This document shows, one piece after another, positions 22,901 to 33,011 of a stretch of DNA of 64,000 nucleotides. Source of the DNA: Rhododendron vialii (taxonomy: Eukaryota > Streptophyta > Magnoliopsida > Ericales > Ericaceae); assembly GCF_030253575.1 (NCBI RefSeq), contig NC_080562.1:40587852-40651851 (forward strand), written 5' to 3'. Both the position numbers and the translations under genes were made by a program. The notes below the pieces were generated by a model. That model saw only the letters and a list, made by a program, of their open reading frames with translations, was not told the origin of the DNA and searched no databases. The stretch's first letter is position 1. Every line of letters starts with the position of its first letter.

Positions 22901-24816
22901 ATTTGTTTGGTTGTCCAATAAAGCCAAGAGTAACATGTATGGAAAGAGTAGGTCACATGTTAAAATTCACGCACAAGTTTCTGCAAATTTTCCAGGAGAA
23001 TATACAAATGGAATGCAAGAGTATAAGGTGTAGTAATATGCAGTCCCCCGGAAATCAAAACATGAACTGGAATGGATGTAGAAAGATTCACTTCACCGCC
23101 AAACTGTAAATCAAAACACTCTTTCTATCGTCCCAAAACTAAACATATAAAGAGCTAACGACTAATCAGAAAAGTAAATGATCTAAAAATGTTCTTTAAT
23201 TCAAGTTGAGCTAAAGATGCTTCACTACAGTGTTTTCTCGCCCCAACAAAATAATAACCAAATACATACCACACTATATGGAAGAAATATCCTTTGATAA
23301 ATACCCCATCCCCGTCCTACGGCCTGCAAACAAACATCCAAATCACACACATATATACAAAACCATAAATTAACTCCAAAAATCTCTCAATCTGTGTCAC
23401 TCTGGTGACAAAGTAAAAACTTTCTTCTACTTTCATGTTACTCAAATTTCTTGGGAACCAAATAAGTACTCCTTCCTTCTCATTTTGTTTGCTTTCTACA
23501 GGACACTGTACTTTTTTTTACCTCCAAAAGTAAACTGCTTTCTATGTTTTTTTCATTTTTATGCTTTTGAACTGTGAAAAAGTTCTAAAAGCACCTTTTT
23601 TCTGAAGCTAAAAGAATGGCACGACCTCTCGTACCAAGCAAACAAAATGGGACGGAGGGAGTAAAAGCACAACTTCAAGTACTCTACTATTTTGTTTGCT
23701 TCCAATGAGAGACAAAAGGTCATTTTTTTTACAAAAGCACTTTTCGAAGTTAAAATGACTCGACTTTTCTAAGAGTGCCTTTTTCCTGAGGCTAAAAAAA
23801 TGGGACAGGGGAGTAAAAACACGACTTTAACAGCTCATTTGGATGCTGAGAAAGGGAGATAAAAGAAAGGGGAGCCCTTTCTCACCAAATCTCATCATTT
23901 TTGGTGAGATTGGATGAGAAAGGGGAATGGTCAATCAAAACATTTCTTTTTTGTACCTTTCTCTCCATTTCTCACCAAAATGTTCAATCCAAATGAGAGA
24001 TTTCACAAGAAGCCATAACCATTTCCTTTCTTTTCTCATGAAACCCCTCCATCGAAAGGGGCTAATACCATTTTGTTTGCTTCCCACGGGAGACAAAGGT
24101 TAACATTTTACAAAGAACTTTTTCAAGGAGGTTAAAATGAAGCGACTACGGAAGAGCAAGATGGCCGAGCCTAGCTAATTTACTTAACGAGTCTCCTTAA
24201 ACGGGCCGAGCTAAGCTTTTGAGTGTCGGGCTCGGCTCGTTTAGTAAACGAGCCTAAAACTTGGGCTCGAGCTCGGCTTGATTACTAAACGAGCCAAGCC
24301 ACGAGCTGATCGCTTGTTTCGTTAACAGTCCTAACCTCAAGTATTCTACTACTATTTTGTTTGCTTCCTACGGGAGACCACGTCATTTTTAACCTACAAA
24401 AATAAATTACTTCCCATTCTCTGAAATTCTTGCGACATTTGCAAAAACCTTGGTAAATTATTCACGAAAGCACTTTTTTGAGGTTAAAATGACGCGACTT
24501 TTCGAACGGAGCAAACAAAAATGGGGCGGAGAGAGTGAAAGCTAGCAGGAGAGCAAGACGGCGTGTTACCAGGATACAACGGCTCGTAAATCTTAAAGCT
24601 ATCGATTGCCAAATCGCTGAAGGCTTTGGAGACAGAGGCCTTGGAACGAGATTTGGTGGAGCGTTTGTGAGGGGTGGAAGTGGTGGGAGAAGAGGAGGAG
24701 GTGTCGAGGGAGCCGACGAAGTGTTTTAGGGTTGCGTCGTCGGGCTTTGAGGCGGTGGTTTTGATGGCGGAGCGGAGGAGGGAGCTCAGGTTCTTGGCTG
24801 CTTTGGACGGGGGCAT
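10979..24816 (-). CDS. Pentatricopeptide repeat protein, 849 aa, 15 exons (At4g21880/At4g04790 family)
   Basis: Exons in transcript order: 24816-24570, 22756-22127, 20466-20287, 19631-19567, 17891-17784, 17684-17571, 16684-16589, 16487-16389, 14996-14877, 14228-14124, 12968-12804, 12734-12607, 12527-12449, 12046-11829, 11174-10979 (TAA). Phases agree at all 14 junctions and sum to 2550 nt. The order and sequence match my memory of the many-intron plant PPR proteins At4g21880/At4g04790, annotated as mitochondrial and of similar length. The N-terminus (MPPSKAAKNLSSLLRSAI) is basic and Ser/Ala-rich, fitting organelle import. PPR-like helix pairs run from about residue 140 to 800, for example NPHLNP-like segments KPNNETFRAMINLRVKMKD and LMPTAGMYNAIMAGYF. 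PPR proteins bind organelle RNA. Odd points: the last intron has a GC donor, and the C-terminus is a lysine run encoded by a CTT-type repeat. Introns total over 11 kb and host many transposons. Exon model confident; RNA target unknown. Confidence 0.88.
11175..11828 (-). other. GC-AG intron (last intron of the PPR gene)
   Basis: Read on the minus strand, exon 14 ends TTAAG and the intron begins GCAAGTAAT; the acceptor is TGTGCAG/GATG. Joining gives SYLR-MYQALLASG in frame, the arrangement expected for this family. No GT donor nearby keeps the frame. It also contains a LINE-like tail (11590-11806). Confidence 0.85.
11590..11806 (+). mobile_element. 3' tail resembling a plant LINE, in a PPR intron
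   Basis: T/G-rich sequence ending TTAATAAAAGAATTGTTCCC then AAAAAA, the usual look of the 3' end of plant L1-type elements or processed copies. No coding part remains and no clear target duplication was found. Confidence 0.4.
13045..13504. mobile_element. MITE of about 460 bp with AGAGCATCCGCA termini
   Basis: The left end AGAGCATCCGCATTG and the right end TTGCGGATGCTCT form inverted repeats. The interior is AT-rich and repeats ATAACCAAA-like words. No coding capacity. It sits in the PPR intron between exons ending at 14124 and starting at 12968. Superfamily not assigned. Confidence 0.7.
15426..15608 (-). other. Orphan coding-like segment in a PPR intron
   Basis: Read on the minus strand, an AG acceptor-like site is followed by an in-phase open stretch of about 60 codons (TAEEICEKKKQMLNSDLNEN, then FAIFKLWWAKIPPEEIFYNL) to a TGA. 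It is not part of the conserved PPR protein: exons 8 and 9 join perfectly without it. It could be an unused or alternative terminal exon giving a truncated protein, a captured fragment, or chance. I do not recognise the peptide. Confidence 0.3.
18621..18933 (+). mobile_element. TRIM retroelement, 313 bp, structurally whole
   Basis: Two 77-bp terminal repeats (18621-18697, 18857-18933) start TGTTAGATAA and end CTTAACA. A primer-binding-like site TGGTATCAAAGC directly follows the first, and a purine-rich GAGGGAGGG precedes the second. The flanking CATTT on both sides is a 5-bp target duplication. It has no coding capacity, as expected for terminal-repeat retrotransposons in miniature. The two terminal repeats differ at several positions, so it is not recent. 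It lies in a PPR intron. Confidence 0.85.
19031..19150 (+). mobile_element. TRIM fragment, same family as 20743-21096
   Basis: Shares ATCTCCAAAACTAGTATA, CTCTCCACTCA and GATGCTATAACA with the terminal repeat of the TRIM at 20743, followed by a primer-site-like TGATATGAGAGC. It is a broken, older relic. Confidence 0.55.
20743..21096 (+). mobile_element. TRIM retroelement, 354 bp, structurally whole
   Basis: Terminal repeats of 108 bp at 20743-20850 and 20989-21096, nearly identical. A primer-site-like TGGTATCAGACC follows the first, and purine-rich GGGGAGGG precedes the second. GATAA flanks both ends as a 5-bp target duplication. Each terminal repeat contains TCCCACATCG and, exactly 24 nt later, TACATGA or TATATGA, an snRNA-promoter-like layout. 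The few terminal-repeat differences suggest a fairly young insertion. It lies in the PPR intron between exons 2 and 3. Confidence 0.88.
23469..23661. mobile_element. Stowaway-like MITE
   Basis: The ends CTCCTTCCTTCTCATTTTG and CAAAATGGGACGGAGGGAG are inverted repeats of the Stowaway type (CTCCCTCCGTCCC), flanked by TA on both sides (23467-23468, 23662-23663). It lies in PPR intron 1. Tc1/Mariner-derived and non-coding. Confidence 0.8.
23683..23816. mobile_element. Degenerate Stowaway-like copy
   Basis: Begins near TATTTTGTTTGCTTCC and ends near AAAATGGGACAGGGGAGTA. Similar to the neighbour at 23469 but with eroded ends. Confidence 0.5.
23836..23997. mobile_element. Small inverted-repeat element (MITE)
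   Basis: CTCATTTGGATGCTGAG at the left and CAATCCAAATGAG at the right are inverted. The interior is G/A- then C/T-rich (TTTCTCACCAAATCTCATC and its complement) and would fold back on itself. Confidence 0.5.
24165..24325. repeat. Dispersed repeat rich in GAGCCGAGC/GCTCGGCTCG
   Basis: Contains several inverted copies of GGCTCGTTTAGTAAACGAGC-like sequence. It is related in style to the repeat near 29640-30005 and 47920-48310 (GCTCGGCTCGAGAACTC). Probably a MITE; class not determined. Confidence 0.4.
24342..24537. mobile_element. Degenerate Stowaway-like copy, third of the cluster
   Basis: Begins CTACTATTTTGTTTGC and ends GCAAACAAAAATGGGGCGGAGAGAG. It abuts the donor side of exon 1 of the PPR gene, with only about 30 bp left between element and exon. 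Confidence 0.55.
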
Positions 24817-24818
24817 TT

Positions 24819-24819
<1 letters not shown>

Positions 24820-24893
<74 letters not shown>
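24820..24893. repeat. Compound microsatellite (GT)n(GA)n in the PPR 5' leader
   Basis: About 15 GT units are followed by about 20 GA units, ending 4 bp upstream of the PPR start codon. On the coding strand this is a CT then CA tract immediately before ATG. CT-rich leaders are common in plant genes; length variation here could affect expression. Confidence 0.9.
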
Positions 24894-24896
<3 letters not shown>

Positions 24897-26186
24897 TTGG
24901 TGGGAGTATGGGCGCCTGTGGCGATTTAGGTTTCCCTCCGTTTGGGAGCCATCCTTTTCTCTTTCTTTTCCTTAAAGTCAGCTATTTTGAACAGGTGACG
25001 TTTAACGGGCGCATATGATCAAAAAAGAAAAAAGGTTTAACGGGCGCATGGCTGGACAACTCTGGTCACATAATTATGTGTTCACATTCGCGGGTCTCAC
25101 CGTACATTTATTGTAGTAATGTGAATAGTTTATCCGGTAAATTCCACAATATAGTATATCCATGGGGAAAAAATGAGTTTGGTCGGACATTGATCATTAA
25201 TCAATATGTCAAACGTTAAATTTTTTATTTATAAAATTGGCGGCGGGGATAGTTAAATGTTAGAATAACTGGACAGTTGAATTTAAAAATGACTTGACTG
25301 TATATTTTATTAAACAAACTCAATTTTTTATATACTTTTCGATTTTTAATCAAGCTAATTTTTTGTTAGGGACAAAATATTTGGCGGAAGCTGATTTTTT
25401 GTTAGGGATATAATATTTGGCGGACTCTGCAAGATAAATAATCCAGATTATAACAAACGGTGGGGCCCACAAACGGTAGCGGAAACACCATGGTTTCCAC
25501 ATATGGCGGATAAAATTTAATCCCACAATCTCCTCGTAGGAACTTCTGCTCTTACTCTTTTATTTGATATGTCAAAGCATTCAACTCGATTACTATCTAG
25601 AGGAGCAATCTCATCATCCACTAGTGGAAGTACTTCGCATGGATGGGCCTCATAATAGGTTACAGCACCTGGTAAGTTCGAATCGGAGACTTTAGAAATA
25701 AGCAAATCCCTAATTCTCGCTCTCAGAGGATTTTAAGTAATTTGAGATGTTTTCGGAAGATTGTTTGCTCACGCGCATCAGGCTAGGACTAAAGCTCGCG
25801 ACTATAAGAAGACCCTTGCATGAATCTTTGTGTATAAATATGATCTGCAGTACAATTTTCATCTTTTAAACAACAGTCAACAGTGAAGCACAAGAAGGAA
25901 AAATGAAAAGGAATAAGCCAAGACATTGCTCTTAAGCTCTCAAAGGATGCGATCCTCGATAGGACTAGAAGCAATGGAAGTTTTATGGAGGATGCACACT
26001 TTCTAGTGACAGCAAAACCAACAAATATTTGAAGGAAGATTTTTGTTTCCTTCATGGTTTTCATCCTTTTTTGTTTCCTTCATGCCAATTGAACTGAACC
26101 TCCGTTGCAAAAGACACTGAGGTCGCGTTACGAATCTTTTGAGTTGGCTGAACTGAAATCAATAAGGAAGTAGCCGAAACACAAAG
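24894..26186. other. Intergenic between the PPR and ankyrin genes
   Basis: AT-rich, with a local direct repeat AATTTTTTGTTAGGGA (25355, 25390) followed by ATATTTGGCGGA. The segmental duplication shared with 45.2 kb starts near 26048. No gene seen. Confidence 0.45.
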
Positions 26187-28425
26187 TCATCTATTAATAA
26201 ATTTGGACTTCAGCTTACACATGCGATAAACCAAGAACTGATATAATTCACACTGCGAAAAGATACTTGCAAAGTAGAAGACAAACAGACAGTTACTGAC
26301 ATGGAAAAACGACCCTACTGCGTAGCACATGGTACTAATATACGGCTGATTTGCCATGACAGCGGTAACTCCTGCCGTGAACGCGACAACACTTGATTGG
26401 AGCGCGATATGCATGAGCAAAGTGGCGGTAACAAAGTAGTAAAGGTAGGTTTCCTTAGCAATAACAGATCCCCAGAAAATAACGCAAGCCGCAATCATGG
26501 AGGTGCTCATTGCAATAGAATCGGAAATGATGAACCACTCAAGGGTTCCACTTGATTGCAAAAGAGCCAGTCCTTGGTTGGGTCCCACGTCGTTGTTGAA
26601 TCCTCCGGGCATAGTGAAAGCAGCAGCGAATGTGACTGTTGCAATTAGCGTCGCGACCATTAGGAGGGTGTGGCCCATTTGCTTGTAAGTTTGCATTTTG
26701 CTAGCAGCTTCTAGTTCCTCACTCTCGCTTGAGAATATCTTCCCAAATGAGTTTCCGTGGTCAACGGCTGTTCGGCCCATATTGTTAATGGCTCTTGGAT
26801 CCGCTCTCTTGTCCCACATTAAGTACCGCACTATCAGAGTTTTTCTTTCCATTGTTGCCAAATGCAGTGGCGTGTTTCCCTCGTTATCCGATTGGTCTAT
26901 AAGTCCCTCTAGCTCTTTTGTTTCCAAAACATACCTTACGACGTTGAGTTTTCCACTCAGGACAGCAGCGTGAAGAATGTTCCGGCCTCTCAAGTCCAAC
27001 AATTCCCCTGAATCGGGACAATGGTGAACGATGACTTTGATTATGTTGCTGTGGCCTTTGGAGGCTGCGATGTGAAGTGGTGATTGGCCCTCTTTGTCTG
27101 ACGTGTATACTGTGGCAGTATCAAGTTGAAGCAATCTTTGAACTGTCCTGTGGTCTCCTGAGGACGCTGCAGAGTAGAGAGGGGTTCTGCCGTGATGATC
27201 GGTTTCTTTGACTAGTTGTGGTTTTGCTCTTACAAGGGATTCGATGACATCTAAAAAAACAAATAAAGTGATGCTTGATCACTAACACAAGTAGATAAAA
27301 GGAGGAAATCAGCTTACTTGATCTTCCACTTCTAGGACAAGGAAACCATGGATCGCAGGAGTAAAATGTGTTCAAACCAACAGAGCACCCAAATATTGCA
27401 TCTACTGTACTAGATTTCCTGTTAGGGTACTCTTGCAACTAGGAAATGCACAGACTAAGGTATATTGTGTTTACATAACAGAACAAAAAATGAAGGGCGA
27501 GATACAAAATTACCAAAATGCACCTGTACTAAGGCAGCATGTGGAGCTGTTTGGAAGGGAAGAGCAATAGTGCAAAAATAGCTATTTGACATAATAAGGT
27601 GAAAATTGGTTTGCTGTAGTTTCGGCAAGGCTAAGGACATCATTGATCAAAATGGTGGAAACATGACCAACCACCATAGCACCACAAAATGCCATGTAGT
27701 TGACCATTTGATTGTACTTCAAAGTCTTTTGGGATACTGTTGTCGTTATTCGTTAACAAATGTAAAAATCAAACGAAAGCATGTTGACGTAACAAAAACA
27801 CAGAAAAAAATATGGGTAGGAGCAAATTACCAAAGTGCCCCTCTACAACGGCAGCATGTAGAGCTGTTTGACCATCAGAGCCACCACAAGCCGAGGAGGG
27901 AGCTGCTGTAAGTATCCAGTTCACAATTTCCAGCATTCCCTCTCTAGCAGCAAAATACAATGGGGACTCGCCCACGTTGTTGACCAAACCTGCCAGTTCC
28001 GGATAAACCTTTATCAAAAACTCCACCACTCTAAGATGACGGTTTCTCACGGCCTCATGCAAAGCTGTGTTTTTCGCTTTGTTTAACAATCTCAACATCT
28101 CAATCCCCATAGTTGGCCTATTTTCGATGTCTCTAAAAGATGAAGATAAGATCTCTTCAACTATAAAAAAAACTGTTGTAAAGTGACCAGCTCTGGCAGC
28201 AACATGTAGAGGCGTGTCTCCGTCCAAGTTTGGCCAAGTGAGGAGGGACTTCTGTCGGTTATAAATCTCGGCAACAACATTTTTGTTTCCAAACCGTGCA
28301 GCAATATGAAGTGGGGTGTTCTCATGAGGCGTCAAATTTAGAACTAGGCCAGGATTCTCATCGAGAAGTTGTATGAGGAGTAAAGTGTTGCCTGTTTTTG
28401 CTGAGTGGTATAGTCTTGGATCCAT
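26187..28425 (-). CDS. ACD6-like ankyrin repeat/PGG-domain membrane protein, copy A (552 aa)
   Basis: Two exons: 28425-27831 and 27250-26187 (stop). Exon 1 ends in phase 1 with donor GTAATTTG; exon 2 follows TTTTTAG. ATG at 28425 (MDPRLYHSAKTGN) is chosen because MDPRLY is the usual start of this family and the codon further upstream is GTG. About nine ankyrin repeats (xTPLHxAAxxGH, residues 35-345) are followed by a PGG domain (KQMGHTLLMVATLIATVTFA, TMPGG) and four hydrophobic spans, so it should sit in a membrane with the repeats in the cytosol. Proteins of this type, such as ACD6, act in salicylic-acid-linked defence and cell death in Arabidopsis; that function here is inferred. Its paralog with the same structure and length is at 45413-47655. 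Confidence 0.9.
27513..27562 (-). pseudogene. Fossil copy of the 3' end of ankyrin exon 1 inside the intron
   Basis: On the minus strand it reads as a decayed version of the exon 1 end (ALHAAVVEGHFG becomes roughly APHAALVQVHFG), followed by the same donor-like GGTAATTT. The other ankyrin gene has the equivalent at 46742-46790, so the duplication predates the split of the two genes. Confidence 0.65.
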
Positions 28426-28805
28426 TGTGGTTTCCAACCAAGCCACCAGCGTACGAATTTATGTGGGTGACTCCCACCAGAATTTATGTGCATTTTTTTT
28501 CCTGTTTGGAAGAGAAAATGTGAATGCATTGACTTCTAATTTTCAACATAGTGAATACGACGCTAGATGGCTTGACTTAGACGAAGGAGGCACTAAATTG
28601 TGCATTTGTGTGGCTACTATATGTGCACCAATGAGCCTGTCAAGTTGGAAAAGCAAAAATTTCAAAAAACGCGTTTGAGCTTGGACTGTTATAGTAATTT
28701 GCGTTGATATCAAACAAGATTTTTTTGAGTAAAAAACAAGTTGGACTTGAATAATTTAATTTGGTTTGTTTACCATCTCAAAAAACCAGGAAGAATGTGA
28801 GGCAA

Positions 28806-29161
28806 AGTACAACCCCAGTTTTAGGCATACATATTAAGAGCATTCCGAATCCTGCCCGCCCCATCTTTTTCTTTGACCAGCAAAGGTCATAGCTTCCTTC
28901 AAAAGTTTGGGTCCACAATGGTCTAAGACGCTCAATAGTAGCATGAAAGGGAAAAAAAAAAAAACTGCTTACCGTATGATCACAAGTACACACCTCTGGA
29001 TGTAGATCATTAGCCATTAATCCGTCGTTCTGGTCGTAATACTCTGAGGTCAACCAAACTAGTGGACCTAAAATTTTATGATAAGGTTCATTTGGTAGAT
29101 TAGCTGAAACTGATCGAGCAACATGCGCTTCTGGTTCATTTTCCGACTGCCCATTCCCCAC
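28806..29161 (-). pseudogene. Decayed coding-like fragment of an unrecognised gene, repeat 1
   Basis: On the minus strand two exon-like pieces are legible: LPNEPYHKILGPLVWLTSEY, and, after a splice-like gap, FHATIERLRPLWTQTFEGSY through GRAGFGMLL..MPKTGV. The same pieces recur near 30690-31040, 31866-31960, 42520-42720, 49010-49330 and 50375-50700, progressively less readable. I do not recognise the family. This copy is the best preserved but has no ATG start (its longest frame opens with GTG). Confidence 0.45.
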
Positions 29162-29639
29162 TCTATATATATATATATATATATTTTTTTTTTTTTTGGT
29201 ACTTCAGAATATTCCCACTCTATATTTGGTCAAAGACTGGCCAAGATTTCGAATACCAAGCACTTTTCTGATTGCAGTAGCCAGTAGCTTCAGATCATTT
29301 CATTTTTCTGGGTAATTAGCTCCAAATCATACTGATCATAAAATATCATAACGACTCCTATCATCAAACACAGAAAGATACCCAGGAAATCAAGCACCGG
29401 AGATACGTTGAATAAGGATTGCTAGATGCCCTGACTTACACGCAGGAGGCACTAATGAAACCAATGAAGCTGTCAAGTTGGACTTTTAATTCCGTAGTGT
29501 ATGACCTTCAATTTCATAGGTTTATGACCTTGTCATTCCACCTTCTTTCTCAACAAGCTCAAAAGTGTCTTCAAACTCTATTTCTTTATAAATTCACGCA
29601 AGCTCAAACGACTTTTTATCGATCCAAGTCAAGCTTGAG

Positions 29640-30005
29640 TGCCTGTCTTTTTTATACTCCTACGTAAGCTGGGACATCAATTTTGGTACCGAGTTATTTA
29701 AGCTCATCTCGAGAACTCAACAAGCTAAAAAATGTCTTCAAACTTTATTTCTCTATAAACTCGAGCCAACCTTAGACGACCTCTTAACGAGCCGATCCAA
29801 GTCAGCTTTGAGCTACTTGTCTTTTTTTGTACTGTGTGTGTTATATCAAGCTGAGTACTCGGTTGTTCAAGATAAACTTGAATTTTAACAAGCTTAAAAA
29901 CATTTTCGACCTTGGCCTATTCATAATTTGCGTCGATCTCAAACAAGTTTTTTACGAGTCAAACACAAGTCGGACTCAAATAGTTCGGCTTGTTTACCAT
30001 CCCTC
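29640..30005. repeat. Dispersed AT-rich repeat (copy A), paired with 47920-48310
   Basis: Contains AGCTCATCTCGAGAACTC, ATCTCAAACAAGTTTTTTACG and TCGGCTTGTTTACCATCCC. A partial third copy is at 28690-28785. Non-coding; resembles the MITE-like GGCTCGTTTA repeats common in plants. Class uncertain. Confidence 0.45.
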
Positions 30006-30689
30006 ATAACCAGGAAGAATGCTACATACTGCAAGTGGGAGAGGAGTTCTGGGCCGCAATGTCGCGTCCTAGATTTTCTGCCAAAAGACTAAAGAAAGAC
30101 TAGTTCAAAAGTTAACGTTCAATAACTGTCAGTTTCAACAATAGGACCACAGACTTTTCATAGTTAATGATGCCTTGACTTCTGTTCATAATTGTCTTTC
30201 GCCTTCACAAAGAACATTGAAATGCAGCAGAGTTGTTGACCGGGCATGTTATACAACGTGAAACATACCAAACACCTGCCATGATTTTGAGGTTAAGATT
30301 CAACTATTGGACTGGACTCAAGAATATACTTACGTGACATACTATATTTTGTATACTGGAGAAGGATATGATGTATCGGGGTTCAAAAGGATCTCTGATA
30401 ATGTAGCACACAACATGGGTTATCCCGCAGGGAATTAAGAACTCCTTATTCAAAGGCAAACCCAGAAAGCAGTCGAAAGGTAATAGAAAATATTTGAGCG
30501 CGGCCGACAGGAATCTTCATCTACCTCAAACAGTATGTTGTTGTGCATTATCCACTCACCAGACCACTGGAAACAACACTTTCTGTCCCAACAAGCATTA
30601 GCCATCCCTAAAACGAGGTGATCGAGCAGCACCTTCGAGTAAGCCTAGTTTATTACAACTTGCTTCAGGTCACTCACCCTGTAGAGGGT

Positions 30690-31040
30690 CGACACCAGTT
30701 TTAGGCATAGGACCAAGGAAAGCATTCCGAATCCAGCCCACCCATCGTTTTCTGTGAGTAGTAAAGGTCATAGAGCTTCAAAGGGTCGGGTGACTCGGTT
30801 CCACAATAGTGTAAGATGCTCAATTGTAGCATGAACCGGGAAAAAAAAAAAACTGCTTACCTTAAAATCATAGATGCACACCTGTAGATGTAGATGATAA
30901 GCCAATCCTTCAATTTGATCGTAATACTAGGAGTTGAACCAAACCAGTGGTCCTAAAATTCGATTCTAAGGTTGTCATTTGGTAGATTGTTGGAACTGAG
31001 TAACCGAGTTCCAGGTGTGGGTTTTGACATGGATTATTAC
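30690..31040 (-). pseudogene. Decayed coding-like fragment, repeat 2
   Basis: Second occurrence of the fragment described at 28806. The nucleotide match is clear (CCAGTTTTAGGCATAGGACC; GCATTCCGAATCC; CCTAAAATTCGATTCTAAGG) but the reading frame is broken. Confidence 0.45.
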
Positions 31041-31294
31041 GTTTGGCTTCAATGTTGATCTGGTATATCCTTAGCCACATGTGAGCAAATGACTGATTCA
31101 AATAATAGCGCTAAGGATGAAGGTTTTTGTTTTCTTTCCGCGATCAGTATCTGTCAATCACTTCGAACATGGTCTAGCTTTTCGTATGCTGGAGTTTGAC
31201 AATGGATCAGATCCCAAGGACTTTCTCGAGAGAACCTTGTATTCAAAGGTGAACCCATAAAGCAGTCCAAAGTCAATAGACTATAAGACATTAC

Positions 31295-31676
31295 TGTGGA
31301 AACTTTATATACATCTCAAAGTCAATTGGCAATGAATGGAGAGATCCCAGATGTTATTAAGTGATCACTCATTTCACTTTCAAGCAATGTGGGATTCATT
31401 TCCTTAACATCCCCCCTCGCGTGCAGCCGCGTTTGAGGTCTATCACGTGTGGCCACTTTTTTGGTCCTATCATCGTGCAACCTTTTCGTTGGTCTGTTAT
31501 CGCGGGGTGTGAATTGTAAATTTTATAAAATATGGGGTGGATAGGCCCTGCTCTGATATCATGTGGAAACTTTATATCCATCTCAAAGCCAATTGGCAAT
31601 GAGTGGAGAGATCCAAGATGTTATTAAGTGATCACCCATTCCACTCCCAAGCAATATGGGATTCATTTTCTTAACA
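31295..31676 (-). mobile_element. TRIM retroelement, 382 bp, structurally whole
   Basis: Two 115-bp terminal repeats (31295-31409, 31562-31676) flanked by ATTAC on both sides. In minus orientation the primer-site-like TGATATCAGAGC (31550-31561) follows the first terminal repeat, and a purine-rich GGGGGGA tract (31410-31417) precedes the second. It lacks coding capacity. The terminal repeats differ at several sites, so the insertion is not recent. It is present in copy A of the segmental duplication; copy B differs here. Confidence 0.85.
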
Positions 31677-31966
31677 ATTACAAACCATGGATGAATATCT
31701 AGGTTAAAACGTAATGCATCAGTCACTTGTTCGACGTTACAATCACTACTTTCCAATCCCAACCACAGCACTAGTAATCCCAGAAAGGATATGATCCAGC
31801 AAAATATTCCAGTACGACTATCTTATTAAGACTTCACTCCGGTTACTAACGGTGCAGTTGCCGAAACTGGTTTTATGATAGGACCAAGAAGAGCATTCCA
31901 AATCCTTTCCACCCCATCTATTTCTTTGACTAGTAAAGGTCATAGTCTGCTCTCACGGGTCAGTTC

Positions 31967-32335
31967 TGTTAAGGAAATGAATCTCACGTTGCTTGGAAGT
32001 GGAATGAGTGATCACTTAATAACATTTGGGACCACTCCATTCTTTGCCAATTGGCTTTGAGATGGACATAAAGTTTCCACATGGTATCAGAGCGGGGCCC
32101 ATTCCACCCCACATTTTAAAAATTCACAATCCACACCCCGCAATGACAGACCAGCGAAAAGGCTGCACGATGATAGGATCCAAAAAGTGCCCACACATGA
32201 CAGACCCAAAAAGTGCCCACACGTGACAGACCACAAACGTGGCTGCACGTGAAGGGGGATGTTAAGGAAATGCATCCCACATTACTTGGGAGTGGAATGA
32301 GTGATCACTTAATAACATCTAGGACCTCTCCACTC
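31967..32335 (+). mobile_element. Second TRIM of the same family, broken
   Basis: The first terminal repeat is 31967-32081 (115 bp), with primer-binding site TGGTATCAGAGC at 32082-32093 and a second terminal-repeat copy from 32260. The internal part has short direct repeats of CACACATGACAGACC type. The pre-insertion sequence is preserved in copy B near 50480 (GGGTCAGTTCCTCAATAG). It is an incomplete member. Confidence 0.75.
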
Positions 32336-32458
32336 AATAGTTTAAGATTAGAGGCCGGGGCACACGCGATGTGTGTGCAAGTTGAATTTTGTCAAAATAT
32401 GCACAATACCTTCCCGTTTATTGGTTGATCAAATTTTCAAAAAAAATTATTAAAATTC

Positions 32459-32496
32459 AACTTGCACACGCTTCGTGTGTGCCCCGGCCTCTAGTT
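32459..32496 (+). repeat. Inverted second Helitron-type terminus
   Basis: ACTTGCACACGC, TTC, GTGTGTGCCCCGGCCTCTAG: a plus-strand copy of the Helitron 3' end (hairpin plus CTAG, next base T) facing the opposite way from the true terminus at 32348. The pair makes a 150-bp palindrome-like module. Confidence 0.65.
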
Positions 32497-32558
32497 TTAT
32501 TTACAAACCTGGGTGGTGTCGTTAGTTGTAGTTTGATCGTCGTCGTGCCAAATTGTTG

Positions 32559-32849
32559 TTAACATTGCTCATTGCTTAAAGCAACTCGTCTTTCTCTAGC
32601 TCTGTCATGCCATCTCAATCTGTGTTGATCATGAGTAGGTGGAGTGGGTTGTTTTGTACGATTAGTTGACATTCTCTGTGATACTTGATCAGTAGTAAAA
32701 CTTTGCGTAGATGTCTGTCTTTCTTGCACAACTTGTTGAGGATTGAGACATTGTCGACGGCGTCGTTGGCTGTCACAATTTTGTTCTTTTACACGTTGTA
32801 GCCATTCTGTAGATATTTGCTCTGACCTATCTTGTGTTTCCTCCTCCAT
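32559..32849 (-). pseudogene. Helitron Rep/helicase N-terminal-like remnant
   Basis: A 96-codon frame rich in Arg and Gln (QRRRRQCLNPQQVVQERQ; RARERRVALSNEQ). Basic repeats of this kind occur at the start of plant Helitron replicase-helicases. Neither the Rep catalytic motif nor any helicase motif is present. Identification rests on composition and location inside a Helitron. Confidence 0.4.
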
Positions 32850-33011
32850 AGTGTTGTCCCTTATAATCTCGTGTTTCCTCCTCCATTGTGGTGTCCCTTG
32901 TATTTGAGGATTCTGGTCTGCCTCGTGTTGGAACTTGGAATTGTTTCCTCCACCATTGTGGTGTCCCTTGGAAGCATTAAAAGTGTTAAAACTACAATTA
33001 CAGACTTTGAT

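Noticed and set aside
26497-26973. Plus-strand frames opposite ankyrin copy A exon 2 (and the same at 45681-46199)
   Set aside because: They appear in both paralogs only because the sense coding sequence is conserved.
29087-29161. Possible N-myristoylated start (MGNGQS) of the decayed fragment
   Set aside because: The first codon is GTG, not ATG, so there is no evidence for this start.
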